Positions 47,940 through 50,384 of a DNA stretch of 50,384 bases are shown here, one piece after another. Within the stretch, counting starts at the first letter, position 1. Each line of letters opens with the position of its first letter. Source of the stretch: Prevotella sp. UBA2746 (lineage in GTDB: Bacteria > Bacteroidota > Bacteroidia > Bacteroidales > Bacteroidaceae); assembly GCA_002353555.1 (NCBI GenBank), contig DEJO01000031.1:1-50384 (forward strand), given 5' to 3'. The notes below the pieces were generated by a model. The model searched no databases. It was given only the letters and a program-made list of their open reading frames with translations, and was not told where the DNA came from. The translations under genes were made by a program, and so were the position numbers.

Positions 47940-49436
47940 ATGGAAGAGAGAAGAACGCGGAAAATGAAAGTAATGGAAGAAGCATCGCGATGTCTGTTGT
48001 GCATGGATGCGCCTTGTAGCAAGGCTTGTAAGGGTGGTGACCCGGCACGAGCCATACGTGCCATTCGGTTCGGCAATAAAGAATTGGCAGGTCAATGGGT
48101 GGCAGGATGTGATGATGCCGACTTGTTGGCTGCCGAGGCAGCCTGCATCCACTATGACAGACCTATCCGCATCAGGGAGGTAGTGAAGAGCCTGCCAGCC
48201 TGTCAGGATGATGCCCGTTCTTGCCCAGACCTCGCCATCGACTTTTGTGGAATGAGTTGTGAGAATCCCTTCTTTCTCGCTTCGTCGGCTGTGTGTACCA
48301 ACTACGAGATGGTGGCACGGGCGTTTGAAATGGGATGGGGTGGGGTGTTCTATAAGACCATTTGCAAACAAGAGATTCGTGAGGTGTCACCACGCTTCGA
48401 TGCAGTGAAATCGGGTATGTCGATAGAGGGGTTCCGCAATATGGAACAACTGTCGGAAAACCCTTATGACAAGGATTTCGACATACTCCGCAGGCTGAAG
48501 AGAGACTATCCATCGAAAGGTGTAGTGGCTTCCGTCATGGGACAGTATGAGGAGGAATGGATTGAACTGGCAAGGATGGCTGAGGAGGCAGGATGTGATG
48601 CCGTAGAGCTGAACTTTTCTTGTCCGCAGATGAGGCTTGCCGGCATGGGGAGTGACGTAGGACAAGACCTCGAACTCGTCACCTTCTATACCACATACGT
48701 GAAACGGGCGGTCAACATACCTGTTATTCCCAAGATGACACCTAACATCACCAACATGCAAGAACCTGCCATCGGAGCCTACTTTGCTGGTGCAGATGCC
48801 ATCTCTGCCATCAATACCATCAAGAGTATCACGATGACGCCCTCGTCTGAGATTAGCAATAAGAAGACGGTATCCGGCTATAGTGGTAAGGCTGTGAAAC
48901 CTATTGCATTGCGGTTTATCCTAGAGATGACTTCACATCATATCATGAACAAGATACATCCGGTACACTTCAGCGGAATAGGTGGAATAGAGACGTGGCG
49001 CGATGCGCTTGATTTCATCCAGCTGGGTTGCCGTAATGTGCAGGTGTGTACGGCAGTTATGCAATATGGCTACCGCATCATCGACGACCTCGTACTGGGA
49101 CTTCAGCATTATCTCAGCCAACGGGGTGTCAGCCATCTTGAAGAAATCGTCGGCGAAGAACTTCCCAACTTTGTGCCACCATCGCAGCTCGATCGTGAGA
49201 CGATAGTCTATCCCAAGATTGATGCTGACAAGTGTATAGGCTGTGGACGTTGCTATGTGTCGTGTCAGGATGGCGGTCATCAGGCCATTGCCTTCGATAG
49301 CGTCACACGACGGCCTCGTATCGTGGGAAGCAAGTGTGTGGGGTGCCACCTCTGCCGCCTCGTATGTCCAATGGAAGCTATCGGAAGTACCAAGCGCGTT
49401 GTCAAGAAATCATCGCCCCCAACGATTAAGGATTGA
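47940..49436 (+). CDS. preA: Dihydropyrimidine dehydrogenase PreA with an extra N-terminal Fe-S domain
   Basis: FMN barrel enzyme that reduces uracil and thymine (or runs in reverse). 498 residues, longer than the roughly 410 of E. coli PreA. The first 95 residues form a Fer4_20-like domain with Cys18, Cys21, Cys26 and Cys30 (RCLLCMDAPCSKAC), a part that in E. coli belongs to PreT and in animals to the DPD N-terminus. The FMN barrel (about 100-405) has LNFSCPQM, AGMGSDVGQD, ISGYSGKAVKPIALRF-type and FSGIGGIETWRDA. Two [4Fe-4S] motifs close the chain (CIGCGRCYVSC and CVGCHLCRLVC). No PreT or other FAD/NAD(P)H partner is next to it in the window. Confidence 0.92.
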   Translation: MEERRTRKMKVMEEASRCLLCMDAPCSKACKGGDPARAIRAIRFGNKELAGQWVAGCDDADLLAAEAACIHYDRPIRIREVVKSLPACQDDARSCPDLAIDFCGMSCENPFFLASSAVCTNYEMVARAFEMGWGGVFYKTICKQEIREVSPRFDAVKSGMSIEGFRNMEQLSENPYDKDFDILRRLKRDYPSKGVVASVMGQYEEEWIELARMAEEAGCDAVELNFSCPQMRLAGMGSDVGQDLELVTFYTTYVKRAVNIPVIPKMTPNITNMQEPAIGAYFAGADAISAINTIKSITMTPSSEISNKKTVSGYSGKAVKPIALRFILEMTSHHIMNKIHPVHFSGIGGIETWRDALDFIQLGCRNVQVCTAVMQYGYRIIDDLVLGLQHYLSQRGVSHLEEIVGEELPNFVPPSQLDRETIVYPKIDADKCIGCGRCYVSCQDGGHQAIAFDSVTRRPRIVGSKCVGCHLCRLVCPMEAIGSTKRVVKKSSPPTIKD

Positions 49437-49513
49437 AGAGTCATGAATGCTGGATAATTAATTGTGATTTGCGAATAGTGCATTGTCACTTGTAAAAAAC
49501 CTATGTAAATAGA

Positions 49514-49544
49514 AACCCGCATAAACATTTGGCTTATGCGGGTT
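49514..49544. terminator. Convergent terminator after preA
   Basis: AACCCGCATAA / TTATGCGGGTT, 11-bp stem, 9-base loop, then CTCTTATAATTT. Lies between preA (plus) and the ATPase gene (minus). The rest of 49437-49692 shows no gene. Confidence 0.7.
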
Positions 49545-49692
49545 CTCTTATAATTTACTCTTTGTTTCTTATCGGCTCTTATTTCACCTCCTCAAATCTA
49601 ACATATACTGAAAATCAGCGATTTACGAAAGTCTTGGTACAAATATGGAACACCATAAGCTTTACCATAACTTATACGCTATACAAGAATGA

Positions 49693-50384
49693 TTATAAAT
49701 CCAGACTGTTCTCTTTGAGTAAGAAGTCGAAAAGACCGATTGTGAGTATTCCCTCCTCGTTTCGACGAGGCATAATGTGGTCTTTCACAATGATCACCTT
49801 CTTGAAAGAATCATTGATGTTTGTAAATGGGCGAGATTCCTGTATCTCTTTCTCCCTGTCTGGGATGGACAAGACTGACTGCACATAATATTTCTTACTG
49901 CCGAGGCTGGCAATAAAGTCCACTTCAAGTTGGATACGAACCCACTTGCCATTCTTGTCCTGCTTCTTAATCTCCACCATTCCAACGTCTACGCTATAGC
50001 CGCGTGTGATCAGTTCGTTGTAAATGATGTTCTCCATGATGTGCGTTTCCTCTTGTTGGCGCATATCTAAGATGGCATTTCTCAGACCTATATCAGAGAA
50101 ATAGTATTTGGATAGCGTGTTGATGTATTTCTTACCTTTTATATCGTAACGTATAGCTCTGTTTAGCAGGAACGATTCGGACAGGAAGGTGAGGTAATTG
50201 GAAATCGTCTGACTGCCAATACTCACATTCTTAACGCTCTTGAAAGTATTCGATAATTTTGTAGGATTGCATGGAGCACCTATAGATGATGCCAAAATAA
50301 GCACCAACTCACGCAGTTCATTGCCATTCTTGATTTTATGCCTCTCAATAATGTCTGCGAGATATACAGTTTCAAACAAGTCCT
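49693..50384 (-). CDS. AAA ATPase with DUF4143, C-terminal part only
   Basis: The frame enters from beyond the right edge (50384) and ends at 49693, giving 230 codons. Visible are the end of the ATPase lid (DLFETVYLADIIERH), a winged-helix-like part (SSIGAPCNPTKLSNTFKS ... SNYLTFLSESFLL) and a PD-(D/E)XK-like DUF4143 segment (YYFSDIGLRNAIL, ENIIYNELITRGYSVDVG, LEVDFIA). These ATPases are common and often multicopy in Bacteroidota; some are discussed as defence or mobile-element associated, role unknown. The Walker motifs would lie outside the window. Confidence 0.85.
   Translation of the reverse strand, partial: DLFETVYLADIIERHKIKNGNELRELVLILASSIGAPCNPTKLSNTFKSVKNVSIGSQTISNYLTFLSESFLLNRAIRYDIKGKKYINTLSKYYFSDIGLRNAILDMRQQEETHIMENIIYNELITRGYSVDVGMVEIKKQDKNGKWVRIQLEVDFIASLGSKKYYVQSVLSIPDREKEIQESRPFTNINDSFKKVIIVKDHIMPRRNEEGILTIGLFDFLLKENSLDL

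Overview
The window reads as a chromosomal stretch of a Bacteroidota bacterium, most likely Prevotella-like (Prevotellaceae). Three things point there. Many genes are preceded by the Bacteroidota sigma-ABfr promoter pattern (TTTG, 19-21 bases, TAnnTTTG). Secreted proteins carry type IX secretion (T9SS) type-A-like C-terminal tails. Lipoproteins have the acidic start seen on surface-exported Bacteroidota lipoproteins. Species cannot be fixed from sequence alone.

Layout. 1-7 kb: 3' part cut off gdhA, a 948-residue secreted multi-domain protein with a long leader, a 62-residue acidic peptide, a 1.26-kb gene-free repeat zone, then asd. 7-13 kb: secreted pectate lyase (PL1), a CPA2 antiporter with USP-like tail, lolD and tcdA, separated by short repeats. 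13-19.4 kb: accessory block with a 406-bp inverted-repeat element, a large collagen-like surface lipoprotein, a small lipoprotein, a secreted YD-like protein and a tyrosine recombinase; the block is bracketed by two copies of one palindromic site in opposite orientation. 19.4-26 kb: MATE exporter, a 27-residue membrane peptide, FKBP lipoprotein with glyS, and an SLC13 transporter. 26-33.7 kb: a membrane protein with parC, tRNA-Val and tRNA-Leu, two overlapping secreted-protein genes (one a Cthe_2159-like carbohydrate binder), purB. 33.8-39.5 kb: pseudouridine synthase with a repetitive RGYQ tail at its N-terminus, a four-helix-bundle (S23/IVS) gene flanked by inverted repeats, asnS, and a LytS/LytTR two-component pair. 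39.5-50.4 kb: metH-metF on the minus strand, M6 metalloprotease, alkD-like gene, preA with an extra Fe-S domain, and the end of a DUF4143 ATPase.

How it fits together. Most genes are housekeeping (amino-acid, purine and methyl-group metabolism, tRNA charging and modification, lipoprotein export). The accessory layer is the secreted polysaccharide and protein degrading set (PL1, Cthe_2159-like, M6 peptidase, multi-Ig protein), which share N-terminal modules and tails.

The unusual theme is repeat DNA. Several families of short palindromic or tandem repeats fill intergenic space and also enter genes: two perfect inverted-repeat elements and one 29-bp repeat lie in frame inside metH, and the C-termini of asd, the histidine kinase and probably lolD are encoded by repeats. 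Two loci carry arrays with an exact 22-bp period; one lies directly downstream of a well-formed promoter that has no gene, so it may make a repeat RNA. The recombinase block with its opposed palindromes and an outside promoter pointing in is the best candidate for a phase-variable or mobile system.
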